From Phycisphaerales bacterium (lineage in GTDB: Bacteria; Planctomycetota; Phycisphaerae; UBA1845): a stretch of 64,000 nucleotides of DNA. Where the stretch lies: positions 1 through 64,000 of the forward strand of contig JACKHG010000015.1 in the NCBI GenBank assembly GCA_020639115.1. The letters are read 5' to 3'. The notes below the pieces were generated by a model, which saw only the letters and a program-made list of their open reading frames with translations, did not search any database and was not told where the DNA came from. A program made the position numbers and the translations under genes. Below, piece by piece: positions 1 through 9,300 of this stretch; position 1 is the first letter of the stretch, and every line of letters starts with the position of its first letter.

Positions 1-1403
1 GGGAGGCCGAGCAGGGCCTGGGCGTTGCGGGCCGGCAGCGCCTCGACCGCCTTCAGCTTGCGGTTCATCGCCCGCGTGCGGACGCTTGCCTCGTCCACCG
101 TGTTCGCCGCTTCGCTCAGCTTCTTCTTGACCTTGCTGATGATCTGTCCGAACTTGCCGAACTCGGTTTTGACCGCCCCGAGTATCTCCCACACCTCGCT
201 CGAACGCTGCTGAATGGCGAGCGTCCGGAAGCCCATCTGCAGCGAATTCAGGATCGCGGCCAGCGTGGTCGGGCCCGCGACGACCACGCGCCACTCGCGC
301 TGGCAATGCTCGATCAGTCCGACGCTGCGGACGACTTCCGCGTAGAGCCCCTCGGTCGGCAGAAACATGATGGCGAAGTCGGTCGTACGCGGCGGACTCA
401 AGTACTTGGTGCAGATGTCCCGCGCGCTGGCTTTGATCGAACTCTCGAGCTGCTTCTTGGCTGCGGCGACACCGTCGGCATCGGCTGCGTCCTGCGCATC
501 GATCAGGCGCTGGTAGTCCTCCGACGGGAACTTCGCATCGATGGGCAGGTACACCACGGAGCCGTCATCCTGATTGCGCCCGGGAAGCCGGATCGCGTAC
601 TCGACGCGTTCGCCGCTGTCGGGCCGGGTCGCGACGTTCGCCTCGTACTGCGCGGGAGAGAGAATCTGCTCGAGGATCGCCCCGAGCTGGAACTCACCCC
701 ACGTGCCGCGCGTCTTGACGTTGGTCATGACCCGCTTCAGGTCGCCGACGCCGTTGGCCAGCGACTGCATCTCGCCCAGCCCCTTGTGAACCTGCTCCAG
801 GCGCTCACTGACGACCTTGAACGACTCGCCCAGCCGCTTTTCGAGCGTTCCCTGGAGCTTCTCGTCGACCACACTGCGCATCTCGTCGAGCTTCTTGGCG
901 TTCTCTTCGCGCAGCTTGTCCAGCCGCTGCTCCACGCCCGTGCGCAGCGCCTGGCCGCGCTTCTCGCTCGCCTCGATGAGGTCGGCGAGCCTTTTCGCAA
1001 ACGTCTCGAGCTTTTCGTTCTGCAACTGGAATGTCTCGGTTACCCGGCTGGACAGTTGCTCGCCGAACTCCCGGACGGATTTGGTCGATTCCTCGCGGGT
1101 GGCCCGCGCAGCCGCGGTCGCCTCGCTGCGCGCCAGGTCGAGCTGCTTGGTGAGCGCCCCGCGAAAGACCTCCATCGTTTTGGACGCCTCATCACGCTGC
1201 TGCCGGGCGGCTTCCTGCGCTTCCTTGCGCATTGCGGCGATCTCCTCGCGCAGCAGGCGTTCGGTTCGTTCGTGTGCCTGGTCGAGGTGGGTGGTCAGCA
1301 GGCCGGTGTCGAACGGCGCCCGGGCTCTGCGATAGACCAGAACCAGCAGAACGATGGTGACGAGCGTCAACCCGAGTTGCACCATCAGCAAGATATTGGA
1401 CAT
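1..1403 (-). CDS. rmuC: DNA recombination protein RmuC (C-terminus cut by window edge)
   Basis: RmuC-family protein, a predicted PD-(D/E)XK-type nuclease thought to limit inversions at short inverted repeats. The reading frame from the ATG at 1403 is open to the window edge (467 codons), so only the last residues, if any, and the stop are missing. Residues 1-20 form an N-terminal membrane helix beginning MSNILLMVQLGLTLVTIVLL. A long coiled-coil rich in Ala, Glu, Lys and Arg follows. The conserved core has YAIRLPGRNQDDGSVVYLPI (around nt 540-599) and the following DAKFP strand, which is typical of the family. It stands alone on the minus strand, divergent from the carbohydrate locus. Family assignment is firm; the biochemical role is inferred from the family. 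Confidence 0.9.
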   Translation of the reverse strand, partial: MSNILLMVQLGLTLVTIVLLVLVYRRARAPFDTGLLTTHLDQAHERTERLLREEIAAMRKEAQEAARQQRDEASKTMEVFRGALTKQLDLARSEATAAARATREESTKSVREFGEQLSSRVTETFQLQNEKLETFAKRLADLIEASEKRGQALRTGVEQRLDKLREENAKKLDEMRSVVDEKLQGTLEKRLGESFKVVSERLEQVHKGLGEMQSLANGVGDLKRVMTNVKTRGTWGEFQLGAILEQILSPAQYEANVATRPDSGERVEYAIRLPGRNQDDGSVVYLPIDAKFPSEDYQRLIDAQDAADADGVAAAKKQLESSIKASARDICTKYLSPPRTTDFAIMFLPTEGLYAEVVRSVGLIEHCQREWRVVVAGPTTLAAILNSLQMGFRTLAIQQRSSEVWEILGAVKTEFGKFGQIISKVKKKLSEAANTVDEASVRTRAMNRKLKAVEALPARNAQALLGL

Positions 1404-1934
1404 GGACGGTCTCCTGCGGGCGAGCTCGACGTGAATAGAGACAGCGCGTCGATGACAACGGAATCGAATTTACCCGATTTTGACAGTGCCACAAGCACGG
1501 GCAGCCGAGACATTCACAAGGCTCGTGCTGATGCGGGCGGGACGCAACCGGCCGGAATTCAGCGAAGGTGTTCTTGAGCTTTTCATCAGTACGAGCTTGA
1601 TGGGGATCGGCGGTCACCGCGCGAAGAGCAGGTCGACAAGCAATCGCCGGGGCCCGTTCGGCTGGATCGTCGCGTGTTCGGGGCACGCGCCCATCGTCAC
1701 GATGCAGCCGGACGGTTCCGAGCGCGAAGGCGACGCGTACTGCCCATCCGGGTCGATCGCCGGTCCGCGGAGGTGTGGCCACCGCCTTCTGGGCACAGGT
1801 GATGGCACGAGCGTGGGCATCGAGCGTGCAACTTCCGCTGGCGCCGCGAGTTGCGCATCGCGCCCCGGGGCGGGGGCTGGCTGGTGAGCCGAGGCACCCC
1901 CCACGTCGGCGCCCAATAATCGCGAATTACAGGC
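1404..1934. other. intergenic region, no supported gene
   Basis: Between rmuC and the first promoter of the carbohydrate locus. Open frames here on both strands lack a convincing ribosome site, signal peptide or recognisable domain, and they overlap each other in several frames as expected of GC-rich non-coding DNA. The stretch holds the rmuC upstream region; no promoter could be assigned with confidence. Confidence 0.4.
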
Positions 1935-1963
1935 TTGAAATCCACTGGCTGATTTGGTATACG
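1935..1963 (+). promoter_or_regulatory. sigma70-type promoter of the PEP-CTERM/SGNH genes
   Basis: TTGAAA at 1935-1940, a 17-bp spacer, then TATACG at 1958-1963. The expected start of transcription, near 1970, lies at the left edge of the palindromic operator at 1971-1993, so a bound repressor would block initiation. The same promoter-operator layout recurs ahead of the LacI gene, which strengthens the call. Confidence 0.6.
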
Positions 1964-1970
1964 TGTTTCC

Positions 1971-1993
1971 GTAACAGTTACGGTAACTGTTAC
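1971..1993. promoter_or_regulatory. operator 1, palindromic LacI-family site
   Basis: Perfect inverted repeat GTAACAGTTAC, one central G, GTAACTGTTAC. It can also be read as four 5-bp half-sites (GTAAC, GTTAC, GTAAC, GTTAC), each separated by one base. Nineteen of 23 positions match the site at 3851-3873 ahead of the LacI-type gene. The link to that regulator is inferred from the shared site, its position at the promoter start and the proximity of the gene. Confidence 0.68.
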
Positions 1994-2129
1994 CGGCGAC
2001 CACTTCATCGGGTCCGGCCGCATGACCTGCGTCGGAACACAACTCGCGAATCTCCCTCGATGGCTTCCGCCGTGCGCGGCAGCCGGACCCAGCTCTCTCA
2101 CCCAGGTTCGATCGGAGGAGGACTCACCC

Positions 2130-2816
2130 ATGTGCCGCACAACCACAACACTGCTTGCGTCCCTCGTGCTCCTGGCGCTCACGCTGCCTGCATCCGCCAC
2201 CGTGGTCTACTATGACTTCGGGGACGACCTCTCCGCCGGGAACTACAACAACATCACCCACACGACCACCAACATCGCCAATTGTGTCGCATCCGACGGC
2301 GCCCTCACCGGCATCGCCCTCGAGGTCCACGATGCGTTCTATCCCACCAGCGCCAATCCCAACGGTACGACGGCGCCGACTGGCGATGCCGCCATCTTCA
2401 ACTCCCAGAGCACGCGCGACAGTCTCTACGGCAACACAGCGCCGTGGTACGACACCGTCGCGCCCACCGGAGGCGTCCGCCTGTCCGGACTCAATCCGGC
2501 GCTCACCTACGACTTCACCGTCTTCGCTTCGCGCACCGGTTCCTCGGACAACCGGGAGGCGCAGTACGTCGTGACCGGCCTCAACAGCGGTGTCGACTAC
2601 CTGAACGCCTCCAGCAACGTCAGCGAGATCGCGTTCATCGGCGGGATCATGCCGACCGCTGCCGGTGAAATCACGCTCGACGTCAGCAAGGGCCCGAACA
2701 ACGACAACAGCTACGGCTTCTTCTACATCGGCGCGGTGCAGATGAGCTTCGTGCCCGAGCCCGCTTCGCTTGTGCTGCTGGTCCTGGGAGGCATGGTGGC
2801 GCTGCGCCGCCGCTGA
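2130..2816 (+). CDS. PEP-CTERM sorting domain protein
   Basis: Secreted protein of 228 residues, function unknown. The ATG at 2130 is chosen because GGAGGAG lies at 2114-2120 and the protein then opens with a signal peptide (MCRTTTTLLASLVLLALTLP, then ASA). The middle is a Ser/Thr/Asn-rich beta-type domain with no recognised catalytic motif. The C-terminus has the PEP-CTERM tripartite signal: VPEPASL, a hydrophobic helix, then an RRR cluster. Such tails are processed by exosortase in organisms that build extracellular matrix; no exosortase is in this window. A longer in-frame start at 2022 would bury the signal peptide and was rejected. It is the first gene after operator 1. Confidence 0.88.
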   Translation: MCRTTTTLLASLVLLALTLPASATVVYYDFGDDLSAGNYNNITHTTTNIANCVASDGALTGIALEVHDAFYPTSANPNGTTAPTGDAAIFNSQSTRDSLYGNTAPWYDTVAPTGGVRLSGLNPALTYDFTVFASRTGSSDNREAQYVVTGLNSGVDYLNASSNVSEIAFIGGIMPTAAGEITLDVSKGPNNDNSYGFFYIGAVQMSFVPEPASLVLLVLGGMVALRRR

Positions 2817-2917
2817 ACCGCCTGTGACGTCCGCCCGCGGTGGGGGGCTGCGTCGCGCGTTCGATCGCCCGACCTGCGCCCCAGCCGCAAGGGTGGCGTT
2901 CAGGACTGGAGACAAGC

Positions 2918-3838
2918 ATGGATACCACAGCAAGACACCAACAATCGCGGCTGATGGGCCGGCGCCCATGGGTGATTGCCGCCGTGGCTGTTTTCCTCTT
3001 GGCTGGATCGAGCCAGGCCGGCATCAACATCCTCTTTTACGGCAACAGCTTCACGCTCGGCTCGGGCAGCACGCGCAGCGTCGATGCGCTCGTGAACGAC
3101 ATCGCGCTGGCGGCTGGCCAGGCGGATCCGTATACGCTGAGTGCTGCGGTTTCCGGCCAGAGCCTCAGCTATCACCTGGCTTACAACACAGCCGTGATTT
3201 CCTCGGGCCTGCCCGCGGGGCAGACGTGGGACTACGTGGTGCTGCAGGATTACTCCACGCAACCCACGCACCTCGGCAGCGTCGCGGTCCATCGGGCGGA
3301 CTTCGCCGCGATGTACCAGACGGTGGCGGCCCACAGTCCAGACGTGAAGGTGATCGGATTCGAGACCTGGGCGCGGGCGCCCGGTCACTCCTTCTATACG
3401 GGAGCTACCCCGTCGTTTCCCGGCGGTCCGGCGCAGATGCAGGCCGAGCTGCGCGAGGGTTATGCGCTCTCGACGGCGGACGTCAACGCGCTGGCCGGCG
3501 CCGGCACGTCGCGCGTGGCGCCGGTGGGCGACGCTTGGGAAAGTACGGGTTGGAACAACCTGCACTACACCGACCTGTATCACGCCAACAACCGCGGCAC
3601 GCTGCTGGCGGCGCTGGTCATCTACGGCACGATCTATCGCGACGACGTCGGGGACATTGACCTTACCGCCGTCACCGAAAGCCTGGCCATGCCCGGCCCG
3701 TACGGGACGTATCTCGCGGGTGTCGCGGATCAGTTCATCACGCCGGAGCCCGCCAGCCTGTCGCTGCTGCTGGCGGGGGCGGGGGTGGTTCTGCGCCGGC
3801 GGACGGGTAGGCCGCGGTTGCGTGCACCGCAAAACTGA
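2918..3838 (+). CDS. SGNH/GDSL-type hydrolase with PEP-CTERM tail
   Basis: Secreted esterase-like protein of 306 residues. The ATG at 2918 has GGAGA five bases upstream and is followed by a basic N-terminus and signal helix ending GSSQAG. The mature start INILFYGNSFTLGSG carries the GNSFT form of SGNH block I, with Ser as candidate nucleophile. WDYVVLQDYS resembles the LQ-x-x-S block of DUF4886-type SGNH proteins, and YHANNRGT near the C-terminal end could hold the last catalytic block. The protein ends ITPEPASL, a hydrophobic stretch and RRR, a second PEP-CTERM signal. It lies 101 bp after the previous gene and probably shares its transcript. It may remove acyl or acetyl groups from a polysaccharide; substrate unknown. 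Confidence 0.8.
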   Translation: MDTTARHQQSRLMGRRPWVIAAVAVFLLAGSSQAGINILFYGNSFTLGSGSTRSVDALVNDIALAAGQADPYTLSAAVSGQSLSYHLAYNTAVISSGLPAGQTWDYVVLQDYSTQPTHLGSVAVHRADFAAMYQTVAAHSPDVKVIGFETWARAPGHSFYTGATPSFPGGPAQMQAELREGYALSTADVNALAGAGTSRVAPVGDAWESTGWNNLHYTDLYHANNRGTLLAALVIYGTIYRDDVGDIDLTAVTESLAMPGPYGTYLAGVADQFITPEPASLSLLLAGAGVVLRRRTGRPRLRAPQN

Positions 3839-3846
3839 GTTATCAT
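3818..3846 (+). promoter_or_regulatory. sigma70-type promoter of the LacI-family gene
   Basis: TTGCGT at 3818-3823, a 17-bp spacer, then TATCAT at 3841-3846. The promoter overlaps the end of the upstream SGNH gene. The predicted transcription start falls inside operator 2, as at the first promoter, which suggests autoregulation of the repressor. Confidence 0.55.
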
Positions 3847-3850
3847 GCAT

Positions 3851-3873
3851 GTAACTGTTACGGGAACTGTTTA
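3851..3873. promoter_or_regulatory. operator 2, imperfect palindrome upstream of the LacI-family gene
   Basis: GTAACTGTTAC followed by GG and a GAACTGTTTA-like second half. It aligns without gaps with operator 1 at 19 of 23 positions, the right half being the degenerate one. It begins four bases after the -10 box and ends 29 bases before the regulator's ATG, a place where binding would repress transcription. Confidence 0.66.
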
Positions 3874-3902
3874 CTGTCCATGGCAACCACTCGGCGGCAC
3901 TC

Positions 3903-4970
3903 ATGACCACGGTCCGAAAAATAGCTCAGGAAGCGGGGGTGTCGGTTGCGACCGTCTCCCGCGCGCTCAACAACGATGCAGCCATCAGCGAGCGGACGCG
4001 CGAACTCGTGCTCACGATCGCCAACAACCGAGGGTACATGGCCAGGACGGGGCGTCGCGTGACCACCTACGTCGGTTTTGCCTGCTCCGGCGAGCAGGTT
4101 CTCTCCCACCCTTTCGAGGCGGGCGTCCTCGACGGCGTCGCCCAGGGGGTTGCGGAGTCGGGGTACAACGTCGTGTTGCTCAACCTCAAGCGGGGCAAGC
4201 GTCGCGACGAGACCTACACGCAGTTCTTCATGCGGCACGGCGTGCGCGGTGCGGTTCTCCGCATCGTCGCCGGCTCGCGCGGCATCTGCCACGCCATCGC
4301 GGAGGAGGGTTTTCCGCACGTGGTGATCAGCGAGCGCTTCGACTCGGCTGACATCAGTTGCGTGGACTGCGATTCGCGGCCGGACAGCCTGCGGGCGATC
4401 GAGTATCTGATCGCCCTGGGGCATCGCCGCATTGCCTTCGCGACGCACACCGTGCCCGACCACGATCAGCAGGACCGTTTCGAGGGTTACAAGGAGGCGT
4501 TGCTCAACCACGGCATCGCCGTCGAGGACCGCTTAATCCTGCGGCACCCCGGCTCGCTGGCCGGTGGGGCGTCCGTACTGAAGGTGGTCATGAGCATGCC
4601 CGAGCGGCCCACCGCGGTGTACTGCGCGGATTGGATGCTGGCGGTCGGCGCCGTCAAGGCGGCGCACGAACTGAGCGTGCGGGTGCCCGATGATCTTTCC
4701 ATCATCGGGTTCGACGACGCCGACGGCCGGCACTGCGTCCACCCGACGCTGACCGCGGTGTGCCAGGACGCCGTCAAGCTGGGCGTCGAAGCCTCCGCGC
4801 GCCTGGTCAAGATCCTGGACGGGGATGCGCAGGCCCCGTTCCAGTTCACAGCCCCCACATTCTTCGAGGTCAATGAGTCAACCGGCCCGCCCCCGGCGCA
4901 CGTGGTGCGCATCGTGGCCAACGGCAACGGGTCCGCGCGTTCCGACGAGTCCGGCGCGGGCGGGGCATGA
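3903..4970 (+). CDS. LacI-family transcriptional regulator
   Basis: DNA-binding regulator of 355 residues, the usual family length. The N-terminal helix-turn-helix TVRKIAQEAGVSVATVSRAL occupies about residues 3-22, followed by NNDAAISERTRELV and the hinge. A periplasmic-binding-protein-like sugar sensor fills residues 60-335, with typical family blocks such as RAIEYLIALGHRRIAF and VPDDLSIIGFDDAD. It probably binds the paired GTAAC/GTTAC operators ahead of itself and ahead of the PEP-CTERM genes, and is released by a sugar from the glycan handled by this locus (inference). Its stop overlaps the region just before the pseudopilin gene, so it may be the first gene of a longer transcript. Confidence 0.93.
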   Translation: MTTVRKIAQEAGVSVATVSRALNNDAAISERTRELVLTIANNRGYMARTGRRVTTYVGFACSGEQVLSHPFEAGVLDGVAQGVAESGYNVVLLNLKRGKRRDETYTQFFMRHGVRGAVLRIVAGSRGICHAIAEEGFPHVVISERFDSADISCVDCDSRPDSLRAIEYLIALGHRRIAFATHTVPDHDQQDRFEGYKEALLNHGIAVEDRLILRHPGSLAGGASVLKVVMSMPERPTAVYCADWMLAVGAVKAAHELSVRVPDDLSIIGFDDADGRHCVHPTLTAVCQDAVKLGVEASARLVKILDGDAQAPFQFTAPTFFEVNESTGPPPAHVVRIVANGNGSARSDESGAGGA

Positions 4971-5014
4971 ACAGATGCGAGTGGCCCCGTCGCGGGGCTG
5001 CCAAGGAGACGGTG

Positions 5015-6166
5015 ATGCGCAGGTGGGCAAGCCGCAGAGTCCGCCCGGAAGCCGCGCCCAGCACGACAGCCGGCGCCGGCACCCGATGCGGATTCACGTT
5101 GGTCGAACTTCTCGTTGTTATTTCCATTATCGCCCTGCTGATTGGGATTCTCCTTCCTTCGCTCCGGAAGGCCCGCGACCAGGGCAAGCTCGTCAAGTGC
5201 CTGGCGCACATCCGCGGCGTCAGCCAGAACGCCATGATGTTCGCCGGCGAGCGCGACGGACGCGTCCAGATCGCTGCGTCCGCCGGCAACGTGGCGGCGG
5301 TGGACCCCGGCAAGGAGCGCTTCATCTACGGTGACAACGGCGAGATCCTCGCCTGGCCGGTCGCGCTGGCCCAGATGGTCAGCCGGGACTACCGCAACAA
5401 CTGGGACTGGGGCGTGCGCGCCGTCAACTACACCGACGCGCAGACGGACGAGCAGCACGTCGACATCGACCTGGAGTTGTTCGCCTGCCCGGCGGACCGC
5501 GTGCGCCTCTCCAGCACGTTTTTCCCCCGGCACGAGCCGAGCATGTACGGCACCGGCATCGTCGGTGTGGGTGATCCCAATTACCCCAAGTCGCCGGCGA
5601 ACCGCATGTCCTACTGGGGCCGGCTCAGCTACGGCATCAACGAGGATGTCGCGGGCGCCGACGGCGCCGACAGCGACTACTGGCCGAGTTGCTGGCGCCC
5701 GGTCCAGCAGTCCAACGGCACCTGGCTTGCGTGCAAGGGCGGCGTGATGTACGGCCCGTCGAGCGCGTGCTTCCGCGGCTCCGGCCAGCGTCTCCGCGGC
5801 GTCATGGACAAGATTTTCGCGCCCGGCAAGGTCGGCCTCTTTTTCGAGACCGGTCCGGAGAGCATCGAGCAGGCCCAGAACCCGACCTACTCGGCGCAGT
5901 TCGCGAACCTCATCAACAGCGCGGATCGCGACCTCGGGCTCAGCGGGCCGTACTTCGGCGACGCGCAGCAGACGCACCCCTGGCGCGTGCCCACCAAGCG
6001 GCATCCGGATGGAAAACTCAATGTGGCCTTCGCCGACGGCCACGGCGAGACCATTCGCGCGACATCCTACGCCTACAACGGCGAAGTGCGCAAAGATCTC
6101 CCCTCGGCGTACACGCCGCGCGTGCGCGTGTCGCCGTACAACCCCCGCGGTGCAGCCGACGATTGA
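5015..6166 (+). CDS. type II secretion/type IV pilin-like protein with prepilin N-terminus
   Basis: Pseudopilin-like protein of 383 residues. The ATG at 5015 has AAGGAG at 5003-5008; an in-frame ATG at 4967 overlapping the lacI stop lacks that site. After a basic leader comes the prepilin peptidase motif CGFTLVELLVVISIIALLIG, with cleavage expected between G26 and F27, and the helix continues ILLPSLRKARDQGKLVKCL. This 'LLPSLxKAR' form is common in Phycisphaerae. The rest is a large globular region with DxD and Cys residues and, near the end, HPDGKLNVAFADGHGE, the H-x-G-x-x-N-v-x-F-x-D-G-H signature often seen in planctomycete pseudopilin-like proteins. Such proteins are numerous in planctomycetes and their individual roles are mostly unknown. 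Confidence 0.88.
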   Translation: MRRWASRRVRPEAAPSTTAGAGTRCGFTLVELLVVISIIALLIGILLPSLRKARDQGKLVKCLAHIRGVSQNAMMFAGERDGRVQIAASAGNVAAVDPGKERFIYGDNGEILAWPVALAQMVSRDYRNNWDWGVRAVNYTDAQTDEQHVDIDLELFACPADRVRLSSTFFPRHEPSMYGTGIVGVGDPNYPKSPANRMSYWGRLSYGINEDVAGADGADSDYWPSCWRPVQQSNGTWLACKGGVMYGPSSACFRGSGQRLRGVMDKIFAPGKVGLFFETGPESIEQAQNPTYSAQFANLINSADRDLGLSGPYFGDAQQTHPWRVPTKRHPDGKLNVAFADGHGETIRATSYAYNGEVRKDLPSAYTPRVRVSPYNPRGAADD

Positions 6167-6315
6167 CGCCGGCTGCACCGGCAGTACCCCCGCGTTCGTT
6201 TCCGCAGGACCGAGGTGACGTCGATCGACAACCGCGACAACCAGGTGCCGGCAGGGCCGGATGGGGCTGACCCCGTCCGACTGGCGATGATCAACATCTT
6301 TGAGGAGCCCACGTG

Positions 6316-9300
6316 ATGGCGGCAGGAGAGAAGCTGGCGAGGATTCGGATTGCAGTGGCTGCGTTGTACCTGATGTCAGCCGGGGCGGCTTTGGCCCAGC
6401 CCACCTTCGTTGAGGAAGACTTCAATACGGTTACCGGCACCGGTGGCGGAGCCTACCTGCACGGCCCGGGTCTCGTGCCCTTCGCCGACTGGGACGACGG
6501 CATCACCGGCGAGGCAGTCACCGCGGAGGCCACCGGCTATGCCCGCGTCGAAATCTCCGCACAAGGATTGCTCACCGGCGGCGTGGACAACAGCGGCGCC
6601 GGCGAGATCGGCTGCGTCTTTGAATCCATCAACCTCATCGACGAGGACTTCGCGGGCGTGACCGGGTCAGCCGGCGGTGCCTTTCTGACCGGCGACGGCG
6701 TGACGCCCAATCTGACCGGCTCGACCGGCAACTGGGACAACGGCATCACCGGCGAGTCGGCGTTCGCGGTCATGCGTGACGGCGCCGTGCTGTACGGGGC
6801 GGTCACCGCAGCCGGCGTACCCGCCGGGGGTGTGGGCGGAGGCGGCGCCGGCAACATCGCCGTCAGCGACGTCGCACCGGGCGGCACCTGGAGCGCCGGT
6901 CTTTCCTGGAGCGTTCCGGGCCTGCCGGGTGGTTCCGGTCAATTGAGGAATCCAGGATTCGAACTCGGCGGCTGGGAGACCATCTACGGCTGGAACTGGT
7001 GGGCGGACACCAGCGGCTCCTACAACAGCCTGCTCATTGTCAGCACGGCGCCGCAGAGCGGTGCGAACCACCTCAAGGTCTGGGGCCGCGCGTCGGGCCG
7101 GGACTCGTCGGGCATTTCCCAGGACCTGCGTGCGGAGGAAGGCCAGACCTGGGCGGCTGACTGCTGGACCCAGCACGTCAGCGGCGACTCCATCTACGGC
7201 ACCGACAACTACGTCGAGATGCGCCTCGAGTTCTACGACGGCTTCAACGCCGACCCCCTCGCCGTGCACAGCGCCGTGGTGCTCAATGGAACATCGCCCG
7301 AGAACGTCTGGATCGACAACACCCCGCTGCAGGCCACCGCGCCGGCGGGAACCGTCACCGTTCGCGTCATCTTCCAACTGGTCAAGCCGACCGGTCAGCC
7401 GGGCGCGATCTATCTTGATTCAACCTCCTGCCAGGTCGTCAGCGGGCCGCCGGCCTTCGATCTCAGTGACTACAGCCTCACCGCCGACGTCCTGGGCGAG
7501 GCCGACGCGCTCGCCGGCGAAACCTACGGCCAATACCGACTCCGCATCACCGACAGCGACGGCGATCAACTCGCCTTCAACTCCGCAGCGCCCGCGGACG
7601 GCGCCTGGCATACCCTCGGCGGAACGCTCGATCAGGCCGCCGAAATGACCGCGGACGGCACGCCTGCGGCAGGCGTCTTCAACCTGGATTCCGCAACCTA
7701 CAAGGTCCAGGTGCTCTTCGATTCGGAGCGCACGCCGGCGTGGGGCACGGGCGGCAGCCTCACCGTCGACAACTTGGTGTGGACCAACGATCGGCCGGAG
7801 GGCAGCGATTTCTCCGCAGCCCTGCTGTGGCCGTACCTGGCGCCGGCGGCGACGATGGACCCGCGCTACATGCGCCTCAGCGCCGACGTATTGGGCACCG
7901 CGGTCGGCGGCCGCTACGAGCTGAGCCTCAACGGCTACGTCGCCGTGCCCAACGTTGACGAGGATTTCGCCGCGATTTCCACCAACTCCGAGCTGCTCAT
8001 CGCCGAGTATGGCGACGCCTCCGGGGGCGCCGTCGACTGGAGTGCGGACATCGACAACGAGGAGGTGTTTTTCGCCGTCAACCACGCGACAGTCACGAAC
8101 ACCGGACACGTCTGGGTCCGCGGTCTCGCCAGCGGCGGTTACGGCGACGATGGTGGCTGCATGCAGCTCGAAGTGCTCGACGTCTACCCGCAGGTGAACG
8201 GTTACTGGTACGCCGGCGCGGTGTGGCGCGACCAGGTGCTGCCCTCCACGGACCTGCAGCAGGTTACGCTGACGGCCCACGTGAAGGGCACGTGGAGTCC
8301 GGACTACTGGCAGGAACCAGCGCCCTACCTGCTGCGCATCGAGGATCCGGACGGCGACTGGATTGGTTTTGACCAAGTGTCCAACGGCGCGTACCAGACG
8401 GTGGGCGGCGTGCTTTCCGCGGCGACCACCAACGGTTTCGCCGCCGGCGGGAACGGCATCTTTGACGTGGACACGAGCCTCGACTATCGCCTGGTCGTGA
8501 TTTTCAGCGGCGGACGCGCGTCCAGTGGGTCCGCCGGAAGCTGGGGAGGCGTGCTCACCATCGACGACGTCTACCTGTCGCCATCCCCCCAGCCGAAGCT
8601 GCGCGAAGTGGGCCGCGTCGCCTTTACGGGCGTCGCCGACGGCACCTTCCAGACGGTCGGCGGTCCGCTGGCTGAAGGCGAGTCCACCTGGCCGCCGGTC
8701 GGCGGTCGGTTTTATCCCGACTACGGCGCGACGCGCGACGACTGGGACGCGGGCATCGCGGGCGAGGAGTCCTTTGCCGGCTTCGGATGGGGCGCGTCGC
8801 TCGATACCGCGACGGCTGAAGGCTGCACCACCTGCGGCGTCAACGGCAGCGGCGGCGGCGTGTTCTCCGCCACCGGCCTCGCGTCGCCGCCCGGGTGGTA
8901 CTGGGTCGGCGTCAGTTGGCCCGGCCTGCAGATCGACATGAGCAATTTAGCGCAGGCCTCCTTCACCATCGATGCCCGGGGGGTGTGGAACCCCGCCGCC
9001 GGTGAAACGCCGGGCGCGATCACCATCCGCCTCGAGGACGAAAACGGCCGGCGCATCTCCTGGGACAGCGCGGCCGTCGATGGGAATTTCCATACGCTGG
9101 GCGGCCCGCTCAACACGTTCGTGCCCGAGGCGGGCTTCGATTTCGCGTCGCCCACGTACCAGGCGACCGTCATCGTGTTCGGTTCGCGCGTGCCCGACTG
9201 GGGCAGCGGAACGACGGTCTACTTCGACAACCTCGCGGTCTCCGATCCGGGCGGCGTCGTCGTGACGGAGAACTTCGAGACCGTCGTCGGCCCGACGCCC

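Noticed and set aside
1614..2042. 142-codon minus-strand frame between rmuC and the PEP-CTERM gene
   Set aside because: Covers the promoter and operator found there, has no ribosome site and no recognisable sequence.
2022..2129. Longer N-terminus for the first PEP-CTERM protein
   Set aside because: Would place 36 residues before a normal signal peptide; the ATG at 2130 has a strong ribosome site.
4487..6178. 563-codon minus-strand frame
   Set aside because: Antisense to lacI and the pseudopilin gene.
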